A stretch of 64,000 nt of DNA from Pisaster brevispinus (lineage: Eukaryota > Echinodermata > Asteroidea > Forcipulatida > Asteriidae): contig JAMKCF010000154.1 of assembly GCA_023634235.1 (NCBI GenBank), positions 62,001-126,000 of the forward strand. The letters run 5' to 3'. Below are positions 1-21,544 of this stretch, piece by piece (within the stretch, counting starts at the first letter, position 1; each line of letters begins with the position of its first letter). The notes under the pieces are model-generated. The model had not been told where the DNA came from. It saw only the letters and a program-made list of their open reading frames with translations, and searched no databases. The translations under genes were made by a program, and so were the position numbers.

Positions 1-245
1 GTCCCTTAACAGATGGTTGCAATTACTGGCTAGGGATTGTGATGAACTCATTATATGCATGAATTAAATTGTTAGTGTTTCCAAACTACGTGTATTAGAA
101 CATCTATGAACTGAATTTGCACGATTAAAATGAGCTGGGATGATGGTTGTCTTTACTCAAGGCCTGATGCTTTTGCCTCTGTGCCCCCATGGGCACATTT
201 CATAGAAATTTCATAAAAGTACATAATGTAGCTGAACACAAAATT

Positions 246-480
246 ATCATAATAATAATAATACTAACACAGTACTTAAATAGCGCATCACACGAAAGTC
301 TCAATGTGCTTTACAATAATAAAGGCAAACAAGCATACAGGCAATTTTAAACAAGCAGGTAACTTTTAAGGAGCGATTTAAATACAATTTGAGTGTTTGC
401 AGTTTTGAGGTGGTCGGGAAGAGAGTTCCAAAGAGAAGGGGATGAATGCTTGAATGACGGATGTCCGTAAGTCTTAGAGC
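246..480. repeat. ATT-rich tail and TAGCGC-type interspersed repeat
   Basis: An AAT run (about 249-263) is followed by a stretch in which a TAGCGC motif and a later GTGCTTTAC motif flank a short segment, then an AG-rich block around 415-445. This arrangement recurs in the window (1905-2105, 11390-11455, 36714-36760) and resembles the 3' ends of LINE/SINE elements common in echinoderms. If it is the 3' tail of the minus-strand LINE piece at 488-860 it would be in the right place, but the connection is inferred. Confidence 0.4.
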
Positions 481-487
481 AGCAATG

Positions 488-860
488 TTAAGCTAGAACA
501 GAGGGTGCGTGGTGGTTGATACACTTGAATGAGCTCCCAAAGGTATGCTGGCACCGGGCCATGGATGCATTTGTATGTGAGGAGTAGAATCTTGAAAATG
601 ATGCGCCTAGTGACAGGTAACCAGAATTGGAGTTATATGCGCGCCGGGACGATGAGCGTGAAACAAGTCTGGCGGCAGCATTCTGAATGTGTTGTAGTGT
701 TGCGGTTTGTGAATCACGGATACAGGGATACAGTGCAGTAGAGTAAAAATCGAGGTGACAAGAGATGAAAGCATGGACCAGTTTCTCTGTCATTTGTGGG
801 TCAAGCACTTTCCAAATCTTTCCAATCTTGTGAAGAGCAGAAATATTGTTGACATTATTG
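488..860 (-). mobile_element. LINE reverse transcriptase C-terminal fragment
   Basis: The minus strand encodes a stretch with LVHAFISCHLDF followed by LQHIQNAAARLV. This is the thumb/C-terminal region typical of CR1/L2/Rex-type LINE ORF2 proteins (family pattern: KLVHAFVxSRLDYCN ... LQxVQNAAARLV). No catalytic core, endonuclease or start is present, and downstream of AARLV the frame becomes unrecognisable, so this is a truncated, decayed copy. Family assignment beyond 'non-LTR retrotransposon' is uncertain. Confidence 0.7.
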
Positions 861-1904
861 CAATCGTAGGTTTAGTGTGACAATGGTTCCAAGGTCGTGG
901 GCGCTAGTGACAAGTTTTCTGCAGGAGTCGCCGATGCAGATACTATGAATTGGAGAATGTTATCTAAGTTTAGAGGTGATATGAATGACTTTCAATTTCA
1001 GCAATATTGCTTACCAGGACAGGGTTACCAGCCAAAATACAATTCCACATAGTACTGTATTTGATTGGTTTCCTGCAAATTTTCGCTCATCAGAAAAATG
1101 TTAAGCAAAATGTTCTGCTTTTAAAAGCAGCTCTACAACATTGGGCCCTGGTCATTTCCTTGGTGCCTATTGCAATATTTCAGTAGAAACTTAAAATTTC
1201 CTTCTCAGTGTTCTCCAACTTTAAAAATTAAAGGTTGGCAGGGGGGGGGGGCTATGCAAGCGCTAAGCCTAAAGTTACTGCATGGTGTCCGGCCCAGAGG
1301 GCCCGGAAAGATATTGATTGTACTGTACATGCTTTGTGATCATGGTTAATGGTGATGTGCTCTGTGGTGAGTTCTGATGGCCACTTCCTCCTGATTTCTT
1401 TGAGCAAAGGTTTAAAAGTTTGCATTTGAGCCCTGAAATGCATCAGGCCTGTTCCTCACTTGAAATATTTCTGTCAACACTCCTGATGCATTGCAAGGAT
1501 TAGTCATTGGATGTGGAAGGAAGAATTCAAATTCCATGAATGGTTCTGCAATGACCAGTGTCGTAAATTTGTTGGCAGACTGCATCAAATGTTTGGGGAC
1601 TTGATCTCCAAAAATGAAAACCATGTAAAATGCCATTAGCACAGTGTCTTATGAGGAGTCTTTGCTATTTATTTGAAAATTTCAGATTTTTAATCTGAAA
1701 GCTGGCATTCTTCAACTGATAATAAGTCATTGGGAGATGTTCTGAAATACTTTGCAGTCATGAGCAGACTGTGCAAGTCTTGTGCATATTCAAACTTCTG
1801 CGACCAAGTTGGTCCCAACCATATTGAGTTTAATTAGGTGTGCTTGATTCTGTTCCTTCAAATACTTTAGTTGAACGCAATTAATGGCTATAAAAATTAT
1901 ATAA
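861..1904. other. No feature recognised
   Basis: AT-rich spacer. A G10 run lies near 1241-1250. I see no splice-bounded exon, long frame or recognisable repeat here. If the EGLN first exon is upstream of the window, this is part of its first intron. Confidence 0.5.
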
Positions 1905-2105
1905 TATTTATAATAATAATAATAGTGACTTCTTATGTAGCGCTTTTATTCGTCACTCAGTGACGCTCAAGGCACTTCAATTTTAAGTATTTTCCTGCAA
2001 GGTATGTCGGGCTATGTTTGAAGTAAGAGACCTACTCCTTTACATAGCACCATTTAATGGTTTACAAGGTGCTGTTGCCCCATATGCAGCCAATCAAATA
2101 TTGAT
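1905..2105. repeat. Interspersed SINE/LINE-tail-like repeat
   Basis: Begins with an AATAATAATAAT run, then a GTAGCGCTTTTATTCG motif and GCTCAAGGCACTTCAA, and ends with a block holding TAGCACC and its inverted match ACAAGGTGCT (about 2046-2072). The TAGCACC...TTTACAAGGTGCT arrangement recurs at 36719-36752, defining a dispersed family. Coding content: none. Confidence 0.5.
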
Positions 2106-2963
2106 AGGAAAGTAAAATTAAGCCACGAAATTCATAGAAACAAGTAATGTAGCGTAAAGTTTATTGGTCTGCTGGACTGGTCTTAAAACTCCTCTTTTTT
2201 TAAGGCCTTCGTTTCTGTCTGTATCACCGCATTATGTGGTCTTAACTTGGTTTTGCTATTGAACTCTTGAGGGCCTTAAAATTTTACTCTTTTTCAGATA
2301 CACATAGATTTTGCTCTTTTTTATGTGTTTGGCCTGTCAGCATTCAACTGTTTGTTCTAGGGGGTTTTCTTTTTCCTTGTCTTTTTATTTTCTTCTTCTC
2401 ACAAAACCTTCTTTACAAAGTAAGTAAAGAGAGCTTGATTAGATAGACTTAGTATGCTGTATAACTAGATATTGGTTGTTAGTAATAAGTACCTAAAGGT
2501 TTACTTGCAGGATGATTTATATATAAGGTGCCAAATTACACTAAAACAAAATTTGATATTAGTTTTTGATTTTTTTTTTTTTTTATTATAAAAATGTAGT
2601 TTCTCCTGAACTGCACAGTAGTTTTTTTACAGTCTACAATGTATACATCATAAGGAAGTTTTGTAAAGAAAACAAACTGTACACTAGTTTGAACTTTTGT
2701 TTCTGGATTAAAGTGGAAAAAACATGTTTTATTTATTGATCTTCTGCAAAACTGATTAGCAATGTAGATCAGATCTTTTTTTGCTAAAACTGAAATCATC
2801 ACTTTCAACTCTAGTTTTACTGTTTGTAAAAACATGCCTCCTGCTGAAATTAACACCGGGCTGTCCATTATTCAACATCTCGTGTTGTCAGAAACCGTGG
2901 TATTCTTATGGATTATTTGATGAGTATGACTGACCAAGTATCTTATGCAAATCAGAAAAAATA
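2106..2963. other. No feature recognised (poly-T 2568-2584)
   Basis: AT-rich stretch with a long T run at about 2568-2584. A 110-codon open frame on the minus strand spans 2536-2868 but it is lysine/phenylalanine-rich, runs through the poly-T and shows no motif, so I do not call it a gene. Confidence 0.5.
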
Positions 2964-3840
2964 GGTCAAACCCGAGGCCATCTTGATGATGTTTCAACGC
3001 TTCTACTTGTTCATGGCATAGTTTCCACTTCTAGCCTCGATTCCTGCAAATCTGTTTTCAAATTTCACTGAACTTTCAGATAAAGAAGATTCAACGTGTT
3101 CAAAACACCGCTGCTCGCCTGGTCTAACGCACACCTCGTTCACAACAAAATTAAAACTCCACTGGCTCCTGATTAAAAATGCGTATCGTGTACAAGTTAA
3201 ATCTCCTCACTTTCAAGGCTCTTCATATTCTGTTTGTCCTGTTCATTCTTCTGCCCAATCCTTTACTGACACAAACTACCGTTTCCAAAAAATTATGTGG
3301 TCGAAGAGCCTTCAACTTCATTGCACATTCATTATGGAGTAGCTTACATGTAGCCTACCAGTTCATATTCTCTAAGGGACCATTCAGAACTTCCCTTTTT
3401 TTCCTTTGAAATGGTGGGTGGGTGTGTCATAAGAAATAACTGAAAATCGAAATTCAGTTTTTATAATGAGAAAGGTTTATAAATTAACAATTGAAAAAGA
3501 AGCAGAAAAAGTACCCAGCTGGCCAAGGTCGTCAATTTAATTCCTGATAACCTACAAAGTTGTTTGTATAACCCAGAAAAAAAACATCGACAACTACTGA
3601 TGTTGGAGACCTTTGGTCTAAAATATCTGGTTCATTTGAGGCATTACTTTGTTCTTCAGTGTATAGATTCTATTATCAAGCCATTCAATATTTACAAATC
3701 AAAATTTGGGGTGGGTTGGTGGGTCAAAACAATTTCGAAAAAAACAATCAAAATTTTAAAAGATTGACGATTCTGAATGGCCCCTAAGCTGGCTCTCTTC
3801 AGATTTTCAAGGGACTTTAAAGACTCACTGGATTGAATCT
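2964..3840 (+). mobile_element. LINE ORF2 C-terminal fragment, split by a MITE
   Basis: Around 3082-3126 the plus strand reads KKIQRVQNTAARLV, then, after stops and a frameshift, RIVYKLNLLTFKALH (about 3182-3226) and RRAFNFIAHSLWSSL (about 3301-3345), the canonical end of CR1/L2-like LINE ORF2. At 3375 the reading is broken by a 409-bp element (3376-3784). Beyond it the same frame resumes with LALFRFSRDFKDSLD and a stop, which is the usual LINE terminus. In-frame stops near 3127 and in the following segment show the LINE was already dead or has decayed since. Confidence 0.8.
3376..3784. mobile_element. PIF/Harbinger-type MITE with TAA target duplication
   Basis: The left end GGGACCATTCAGAA (3376-3389) and the right end TTCTGAATGGCCCC (3771-3784) are inverted repeats differing at one position. 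The element is flanked by TAA on both sides (3373-3375 and 3785-3787). A 3-bp TWA duplication with GG-starting termini is the hallmark of PIF/Harbinger elements. It sits inside a LINE ORF, and removal of the element plus one TAA rejoins the LINE frame exactly, which proves the boundaries. No transposase: it is non-autonomous. A related 3' half lies at 7968-8103. Confidence 0.88.
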
Positions 3841-14229
<10,389 letters not shown>

Positions 14230-15075
14230 AGGTACATCCCCTCGTTTCCATCGATGTGGAGACCTGCATTCCTTCAAACAATACACTCTCACTTCCTCTT
14301 GGAGATCTTGAGAGAAACACACACCAGTCTTCTTTGAATGAAGATCTGTTAATGTACATGTACATTTAGACGTCTTGCTCGTATATGTTTAGCAAGTTGG
14401 ACATGCTGCTTATACTAAATGCTCTGCATTGTATGTGCATATTACATGTATTTGCTTTACAACTCATACTGTATATTCGGACAGAATCTGTGAATCAGAC
14501 GGTTGCACAGTTAATCAGAAAGTGTGGCGGTGAAGTACAACAGGAGGAAGGATACCTGATTATGGGTTGTTGTTCTTTACGCCCACCTTGGTCATACTTT
14601 ATGGCCACTGTGAGCAGTTTCAGAGACTAAAACAGACTTTGGAAGAAAACAAATCACAGTAATTGCTCTTTATGCTGAAATGATCTGGGGTCGATTTCCA
14701 AAAGAGTTAAGATTGACCTTATGATGTGATCTTAATTGCTAATTGCAAATGTGATGTCACAATACAAATCACCATGGCTTTATTGACAACTCGTCTTTAA
14801 GTTGAATCTTAGTGCTTTCTGAAATCGAGCCCTGGTCCATGTATTTTGAGAGTTTCTCTAATGTATATCTTTAATTATATGGGCGTTGGTCATTATCAAG
14901 CAGAACATTTGCTGGTCAGTTGTCATGAAGTGTAACAGAAACAAACCAGAAAAGCAACTTAAAGATTCCAAACCTTGCATTGGAGTGTTCAATTCTATTA
15001 AAACTTTTGGCAGTGCAAAGCAAGTAATTACAAATCTTTAAGAGTCTCCTAGAAATTCACAATTCATCCCTATGT
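14230..15075 (+). other. Probable EGLN 3' UTR
   Basis: Sequence following the EGLN stop without coding features. An ATTAAA hexamer at 14998-15003 is a possible polyadenylation signal, but no strong downstream GT-rich element is obvious and the true cleavage site may differ. Confidence 0.4.
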
Positions 15076-15227
15076 TGACCCCTTGCAGACGCAGAACACA
15101 CCTCCGTAAAATGAACGTCTACCATTTCCACCATTTTGTCAGTCCATTCCTTTGTGTACATTTTGACTCCCAAGATGGCGAACAGGATAGCCATGTGTTA
15201 GTGTGCTGCGCATCGTGCAAGGGGTCA
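15076..15227. mobile_element. 152-bp MITE, TGACCCCTTGC termini
   Basis: Left end TGACCCCTTGCAGACGCAG (15076) and right end GCGCATCGTGCAAGGGGTCA (to 15227) are imperfect inverted repeats of about 30 bp, including inner CAGAACACAC / GTGTGCTG. A relative with AGACCCCTTGCAT termini lies at 17688-17827, and a single end (GACCCCCTTGCA) near 5014. I could not define a target duplication. No coding content. Confidence 0.7.
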
Positions 15228-15442
15228 ATAGCTCAGTCTGATTTTGAAACAATATTTTGGAGATCAAGCATTAGATAATGGCTCAAAATTTGTTGCCCAT
15301 ATTTCCAGTTGTTAAGATGATTAATGTGGGTTAAGGATATCTTTAAAATTTGGAATGATACCAAGTATATAAACATTTTATTCACAAGGCTGCCCTTTTT
15401 TTCTTTTCTTTTTTTTTCCCAATTCTCCCAAACAATCTATTA

Positions 15443-15945
15443 TGGATTGAACAAAGAAAAAGAAAAATTTACTAGAGCGGAGCATGTGACCTCCAGATTA
15501 CGTGCCAGCGGTGCTCTACCAACTGAGCCATCGAGCGCTAATGTTGGCAGTTTCCATATTTTGTCAATATCTTTGTTCAGGATGCCAGTCGGAGGCCATA
15601 CATCTTGTAATTGTAGTATAGTCAGGTATCACACCCAAGTTTATGATACAACCTGGGAAGGGGCTGGGCAGGAATCAGCTCAAGTGAATGCAACTTTTTA
15701 TTTCAATTATCAAGTAAAGAAGGGAAACTGACTGGGGAAATTTTAAATAATATTAGGTTGAACAAAGACAAGTTAACTAGAGTGAGATTTGAGTCTGCGA
15801 CCTCCATGTTAATGTGCTTGCACTCTGCCAACTGAGCTGGGCGGTCTCCCCATTTCATCAATGTCTTTGTTCCGGGTTGCCAGTCAGAAGCCATTCAACC
15901 TGTAAATGCCAACTAGCCAGGGATCACACCCACGCTTAAAACTAG
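15443..15945 (-). mobile_element. Two tandem tRNA-derived SINE copies (minus strand)
   Basis: Copy 1 (about 15443-15640) and copy 2 (about 15753-15945) share, in order, TTGAACAAAGA, ACTAGAG, GACCTCCA, the reverse of an A box (GCTCTACCAACTGAGCCA at 15513-15530; CTGCCAACTGAGCTGGG in copy 2), CAAT(A/G)TCTTTGTTC, TTGCCAGTC-like and ATCACACCCA. On the minus strand TGGCTCAGTTGGTAGAGC is a textbook tRNA A box. The tRNA arms do not form a full cloverleaf, so these are SINEs rather than tRNA genes. Confidence 0.7.
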
Positions 15946-16149
15946 TTACAATATTATTGAATGTCAACGTTATTATTCAGAATAAAATAAAAGCGGAAGA
16001 AAAATAATGTAATGTAACATGCTGTAACAAATATAAAGTTGTTTATGTACACGCAGCTTCAAGATTTGCAATACATGTAGTGCTACTCCCAAATTCATGA
16101 CTCTGGTTCAAAATATTATATTCAGTTCGTGGGCAAAAAAGTTAAAGCC

Positions 16150-17230
16150 CGATCCTAGCATTTGAGAAAAAAGGGGCAAGCCTTGCATTTTAATTCAATT
16201 AAGCGCAACAAAATTGTTCAAAGTAGGAGCATTTAATTTGAAAAGAATAAAGGATTAAACAGTAATTCCTTGCCCTTGAATGAAAAAATGAAAAGGCCTA
16301 CCCCTTTCTTTTTTAACTTTAAGGCTCTACCTTTGGTTGAATTTCTGCCTAAAAATAAATAAAAAGCAAAGCCTACACTTTGGAATTTGCTTTCAAATTT
16401 AAAGGTCTGACCATGGTTCCATTTTATGCCAAAAAGTGATTAAAAATGCAAGGTTTACCCCTTGGGTTTTTCATAATTAATGCTCTCACTTTGGTTCAAA
16501 ACTTTGACCCAAAGTTGAATAATATATTCAAGGCTTACCTCTCGTGACAGTTTCAAATTTAAGGTTCATAATTTGGTTGAAGGTTTATTCCCAAATATCA
16601 ACAATTCAAAGCTTACCCCTTTCGATTTATCAAACTTATCTAGCATTAATTCAGATTCCAGGCCTGGAATTATGCGGAGGCCATGGCCTTGGACCCCCTT
16701 CAAAGGTTTCTCATAGAAAAATGTGCCAGTGGAAGTGCCCATTGCAAAATGAAAATGGCCTTGCCCTCTCAAAGGTTAAATTCCAGGCCTTAAATTTCCC
16801 CCTAGTTTAAATAAAAAGGCAAGGCTTACCCTTTGTAACCTTTTCAAGTTTAATGCTCTAAGTTTTGTTGGCTATGATATTGTACCAAAAGTTATGTTAA
16901 CAATGCAAGGCTTACTGCCTTGTGATATTTACAAATTGAAGGCTTTAGCTTTGGTGTAACTTGTTTGGCCCTAACTTGAATAAAACATGCAAGGCTTACC
17001 CCCTTGTTACTGTTTCAAATTTAAAGGTCTTACTTTGGGTTTATGTTCTTTGCCCAAATTCAATAAAATTGCATTACTATTCCCTTGTGTTTTTTCCCTA
17101 TCGAAGGCTCTAACTCTGGTTGAAATGTGTGCCCAAAATTGTACAAAAAATGCAAGGCTTACCCCTTTTGATCTCTTTCACTTTGAAGGTTCTGGCTCTC
17201 GTAAAAAATATTATGACCATAATAGCCATG
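16150..17230 (+). repeat. Degenerate tandem repeat, ~82-bp period, ~11 units
   Basis: Units start CAAGGCTTACCCCTT and continue TTTCAAATTTAAGG, CTCTAACTTTGGTT, then GCCCAAA and AATAAAAATG. Clear unit starts at about 16292, 16366, 16449, 16530, 16608, 16830, 16906, 16990, 17072 and 17153, with spacings mostly 76-84 bp. The units are strongly diverged. A separate dispersed repeat (16650-16800) interrupts one unit. Short open frames here are by-products of the periodicity. Confidence 0.8.
16650..16800 (+). repeat. Dispersed repeat inserted in the 82-bp array
   Basis: Starts and ends with ATTCCAGGCCTG / AAATTCCAGGCC and contains GGAGGCCATGGCCTTGGACC, CAGTGGAAGTGCCC and ATTGCAAAATGAAAATGGCC. Same family as 12040-12290 and the split copy at 5600-6335. 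Its position breaks the periodicity of the surrounding array, so it arrived after the array formed. Confidence 0.65.
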
Positions 17231-17427
17231 TTGTAAAAAGCACACAAAGCACCATGTTTCATGATATTAACACAGTAATGTTTAAAGGTTGTAATTCAAA
17301 TAAAAGCACTAGTTATCTGTTATTAGCTCATTTGATTCTTGCTTACTTTTACTTATTTTTATAGTCTCCCTGCATTATGCTCTCTTTTATAACCATCCGG
17401 ATTTAGCTGGTTTGTTTGTTTGTCAGC

Positions 17428-17660
17428 CCCCAAAAAAATCTTTCCTGTTTCCATTTATGGAACCGAGAGCACATGTAGGAGTAGGCCAAGCAGAAGATGG
17501 AGAAATGGCGTCAAAGATTACTGTAGCAATCCGAGGAGCAGAGAACACCGGCCGGAGAGGAGATGGAGATTGATGGAGAGGCCTTCCTGAAGTGAAGAAG
17601 TTCAAGCTACAGCTACATGACGATGGAATGCCTTCTGTCAGCAATGGTGGTATACGCAAG
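17428..17660 (+). other. Possible exon remnant, unidentified
   Basis: Purine-rich block unlike its AT-rich surroundings. After TTTGTCAG (acceptor-like) one frame is open for about 47 codons (includes MEPRAHVGVGQAEDGEMASK) to a TGA near 17557, then the same frame resumes with GLPEVKKFKLQLHDDGMPSV up to the border of the 17688 MITE. Composition looks coding, but there is an internal stop and no convincing donor. It could be a decayed exon, a retrocopy fragment or UTR. Confidence 0.2.
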
Positions 17661-17687
17661 GAGTATAAATTACCCTTTGGATTTACG

Positions 17688-17827
17688 AGACCCCTTGCAT
17701 CTGACTTTACAAGCTCACACAGCGCCCTTACTGAAGTCAAAGGAAGACCTATCAATGGCTGAAAGTTGTGTGGGGCGCGTACGTGCTTGCACATTTCCAT
17801 TGTGATGGTGGGCTATGCAAGGGGTCT
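17688..17827. mobile_element. 140-bp MITE, AGACCCCTTGCAT termini
   Basis: Perfect 13-bp inverted ends AGACCCCTTGCAT (17688-17700) and ATGCAAGGGGTCT (17815-17827). Same terminal motif as the element at 15076-15227 but a largely different interior. No clear target duplication. Confidence 0.75.
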
Positions 17828-19410
17828 ATTCATGACTGTACTTTGTATTGTCAACCAACTGCATGTACATGTCAAATTTCTGACTATTCAAAGGTGTTGG
17901 ATCAACACTGAGTTGGGGAATGTTGACAACTTTGTACAGATTTTAAGGCTGGTATACACCCATCCACAATATTTGAAATCCAGTTTAGTTCAGCCTGTGT
18001 GGGTTTTGCTATTAAAGTTTCCTTAATGTTGTTAGAGAGGATACATCACAATTAATGGTAGAGACCTTTCTTTCCTGTTTACAAACAGTGACCTCTATTT
18101 TTTATTTGCAGCCTTGGGTAGCGCAAAATGTATAACTGGTTTGGCACAAATTTGCCCTTAGTAAAAGTTGAAGTCCTTTCCTGTTTAGAATATTTAGTAC
18201 TTTCTTTTTCTTTTTTGGTGGCAACCATGGATTAACCAGTGATTTGGATAATTTGATAGAATTTGTAATAATTTGACAGGTGATTGTATTTTGTATTTAT
18301 TTTTTACTTTTGCCTACCACTTATTGGCAAAACTCCAGTAGAGTATTGTAATATTTTAATACAAAACATCCAACAGGAATCAATGTATATCACTGGTTTT
18401 TTCCCCTTTCTACCTGCAGCTAGAATGCCTTTTCCTGACTGGTTGAGATCCAGCTGGTAGTTGCTGGAATCAAGATGGCAACCAGTCATTTTGTGAGGTC
18501 TGTGGTTTAGCGTTTTAGGACGTGTCCAAATTGGGGGCTACAGTTATGGCTACAGCTAGATTTCCACGTCATCATGCGTTGAAGTAGAGTATTTCTTTGG
18601 CAACTTCCTTAGCAACAGTCATAGCTGTAGCTGTAGCCGCCAATTCGGATACAGCCTAAGACATTGTCTTTGGGTATTGAAAGGTCATGGGCTTGATTTT
18701 TACCAAAGGAAACCTTTTTAGTTTTCTTGAAACTCAAAGGTAAAGAGTATCAAGTGATCAGTGCTTTATCATCATACAAAAGAGACGGGCAAAACTAAAT
18801 GTGAGTAAAAAGCCATTGTACATGTAGCCACAGTGTTCTTTGTCCAAAAATAAATACAGCCATTTATTGCAATTCAATTATTTCATTCACATCGATGCAC
18901 ATACATGTAAGGGCAAAAAGCAAAATAATATTTGTTATCCCCGATGAAAAATTTACATCTATTAAATCTAATAGATGAAAGATTTTCATCCAAAAAAAAG
19001 AATTTTATTTGGTTTTACCCCACCCGATCCTGTTACTTTTTGTCACAGGACTCGGAAAAGTACTGAGTATACAGTGCTTTATACACACATCAGTGTATGG
19101 GTATAAAACCAAACATTATCTATAAAATTGTTTCAGTACCCGCTGATAAAATAGGGGATTTGAATTGCCTACTAGTCATCGGTCTAGCTCGGTGGTCTAA
19201 TGGTAAGACATAGATTTTTTTCACAGGACTTGGGGAAAGTACTGAGTATGCACTGCTTAATACTTATCGGTGTAAGGGCAAAAACCAAGCAATATTCAGT
19301 TGTCGTTTTTGTTTTTGAAAATGTTGATTCCAGGGAATGGAATTCTGGATGCAGGTAGGAAAGTAAAGAAAGTATGAAAATATTTTGATCATCGCAGGAA
19401 GATTTGTATT
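17828..19410. other. No gene recognised; tRNA-like scrap at 19187
   Basis: AT-rich spacer. GCTCGGTGGTCTAATGGTAA near 19187-19206 is A-box-like and probably a SINE fragment. Two similar segments, ACAGGACTCGGAAAAGTACT (about 19045) and ACAGGACTTGGGGAAAGTAC (about 19222), lie 178 bp apart, indicating a small local duplication. Nothing coding is seen. Confidence 0.5.
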
Positions 19411-19780
19411 TTAAAGGCAAGTTCTACCTTCAGTTTTTTTATCCATTTGATTGTTTAAATCCTGTATAAATGTAGATATATACAACAAAACTAGCCTATG
19501 AAAATTTCATTTCAAAAGATTATAGCATTTTTGAGATATCACCGAAAATCTTGAGTGGTTGTGTCCATGCAGGAAGAATCATCCGTAATTGGAATACACA
19601 ATCTGAGAAACGATTCATGCAGAAAAGTTTCTCTGTTTTTTGAATCCCTCTCTCTAAAACCACATTCCTTTGAGGGGAATCGTTTCTGAAAATGTTGTAC
19701 GTTATGAACAGCTACAGTACTTCCTACCAACTAGGTCATTCATTTTTGGATTATTTACCAAAGGTATACACTCCCTTTAA
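19411..19780. mobile_element. TTAA-flanked short element, 362 bp
   Basis: TTAA at 19411-19414 and 19777-19780. The ends AGGCAAGTTCTACCTTC and (reversed) AGGGAGTGTATACCTTT are imperfect inverted repeats. The interior has GAGAAACGATTCATGC and GGGAATCGTTTCTG, shared with the elements near 33899-34241 and 37470-37864. Non-coding. The AGG start after TTAA matches the wider class of TTAA elements in this window. Confidence 0.65.
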
Positions 19781-21244
19781 AAACTGAACAGATACATTCA
19801 AATTTTGCTTCACTAAATGAAAATGTCTTTAAGTTGTCTTTTCAATGATGCTGAACATCAAGATCATGCCAGAGAACCTTGGTTGTTCTCCAACAACCAT
19901 AGTCCGGTAACCATCTCTACCACCCAGAAGGGGCCTAGTTTCCTGCAGGATGTATGTTTGGCTGATCAGAGTCCTGTCTAGACCTGTTCTTGATCATTGA
20001 GTCTCCTGCTCAACCTCTCGACATCAGCTGGTAGGAAGATGACAAGACTCGGGACCTCAATGCAGCTTCCTTCCAAGTGTGCAGACTATAGTATGTAGTG
20101 AGTCTTTAGAATGTTGATGCGTACTACAAGATTTCTTCATAACTCTTGAATTTCCTTTGAAATGTAATACAAGGAAAACAAACATTAGTATGGCAGTAGT
20201 CTTGTAGTAATCTCTATACTAATACAATCTCTTGTAGTAATCCCTTTCTTTGTTTCACCTAAGAGGCTCATTCAGGGTTCGCCCTTAATTTTTCTAGTGA
20301 CTGGCCAGCAGGACCAGTTAGTTCGTCATTTCACTGGTACATCAGATTTTTTACTTTAATGTCCATATTTCATACAAAATGCGGATGCTTTTCAACACTG
20401 AAGTATCCAGCAGGACCACTTGGAGTTAATTTTGACTGGTCATCAGGTGTTGAAAGTGGCTTTTGGCCAGCAGACCACTGTTAAGGGAGAACGCTGTCAT
20501 TGAAACCTACATTTGACTTTGGGACACTCAATGATAAAGCCTTCATTCCCAATAGCCCAACACTTATTGTTTCCAACTATACTCTAGTTGATTATTCGTT
20601 AAAGTTGCTTTTGCTTACATTTTCTCGTTGTTAAGCCAACACAATTAGTGAGCTGTGTTAAAGACTCAACCTCTGGTGTTTCTGATCAGCAGAGTAAAGC
20701 CCGGTTCATACTTCCTGCAAATGCAAAGCGAATTATGGTGACACAACAATCGGTACGCCCTACCCTTTCAACTGTGACGCAAGGAAATTCGCTTTGCACA
20801 AATTTTCGCTTGGCTTTGCTGTCCACCTGCAAACACCTGAATTGCCTAGTGATATGAAGCATCACAGCCATCGACCAAGGAACTGGCTCTTCTCAGAGCT
20901 ACAACACTTTCGAAAAAGAGGTACATGTTTATGTATAGTCTGGTTACATGTTTTCTTTTCCTTTTTTTTTCTTTTTTAAATATAAATACACTCAATTGAA
21001 GATAAACATATTCTTGTTACTTTTTTTCCAACCAAAGAAGTATGTTGAGTAATTTCTCTTTATTTCTAAGAAGAAAAAAAAGGAAAAAAAAGAAAAGGAC
21101 AAGATTTCAATAAACTGGAGAGGAAACGTTTTACTTTTTTCGAAAGAGTAAATTTTGCAACACAACAAAATCTGTCAAAAAATTTACCTTGTCATCTTTC
21201 ACTTTCCCACCTGAAGAAATATATTGCAAAATTATGTTCATTTA
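19781..21244. other. No gene recognised; one weak exon candidate
   Basis: A possible exon at 20850-20920 (acceptor TTGCCTAG, frame DMKHHSHRPRNWLFSELQHF then RKR, donor GTACAT) is open but unsupported by anything else. CTCTGGTGTTTCTGATCAGC near 20669 matches part of the minus-strand SINE at 36950-36980. The rest is AT-rich, with A/T runs from 20950 to 21110. Confidence 0.35.
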
Positions 21245-21544
21245 AAAAAATAAAGGAAGTACTTTCTACCAATTGAAGAGAATAACTCTGACAATTCTTT
21301 TTAATAAATAAATAATATACAAAGTCAACTAAAACATTTTGTTCCCACTACAAAATCACTTACTACTCCATCTTCAACCACTACAAAAACAATTTTTCTT
21401 CAATAGTGTCTTATTCACTTGGTCTTTTCACTTCCTGGAAACGAAAAATGAGGAGATTAAAGAAAGGAATAGATAATGTATATAAACAAAGTATAAAATA
21501 GTTCACCTAGGAATTTTGTTGTTGCTTGCTTAAATTACATACAT

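Noticed and set aside
2536..2868. 110-codon minus-strand gene
   Set aside because: The frame runs through a poly-T tract, has biased composition and no motif.
15443..15945. tRNA genes on the minus strand
   Set aside because: A-box-like sequences are good, but no complete cloverleaf or paired acceptor stem can be formed, and two diverged copies with extra tails indicate SINEs.
20850..20920. Internal exon (DMKHHSHRPRNWLFSELQHF)
   Set aside because: Weak acceptor and donor, no neighbouring exon in phase and no recognised family; mentioned only within the spacer entry.
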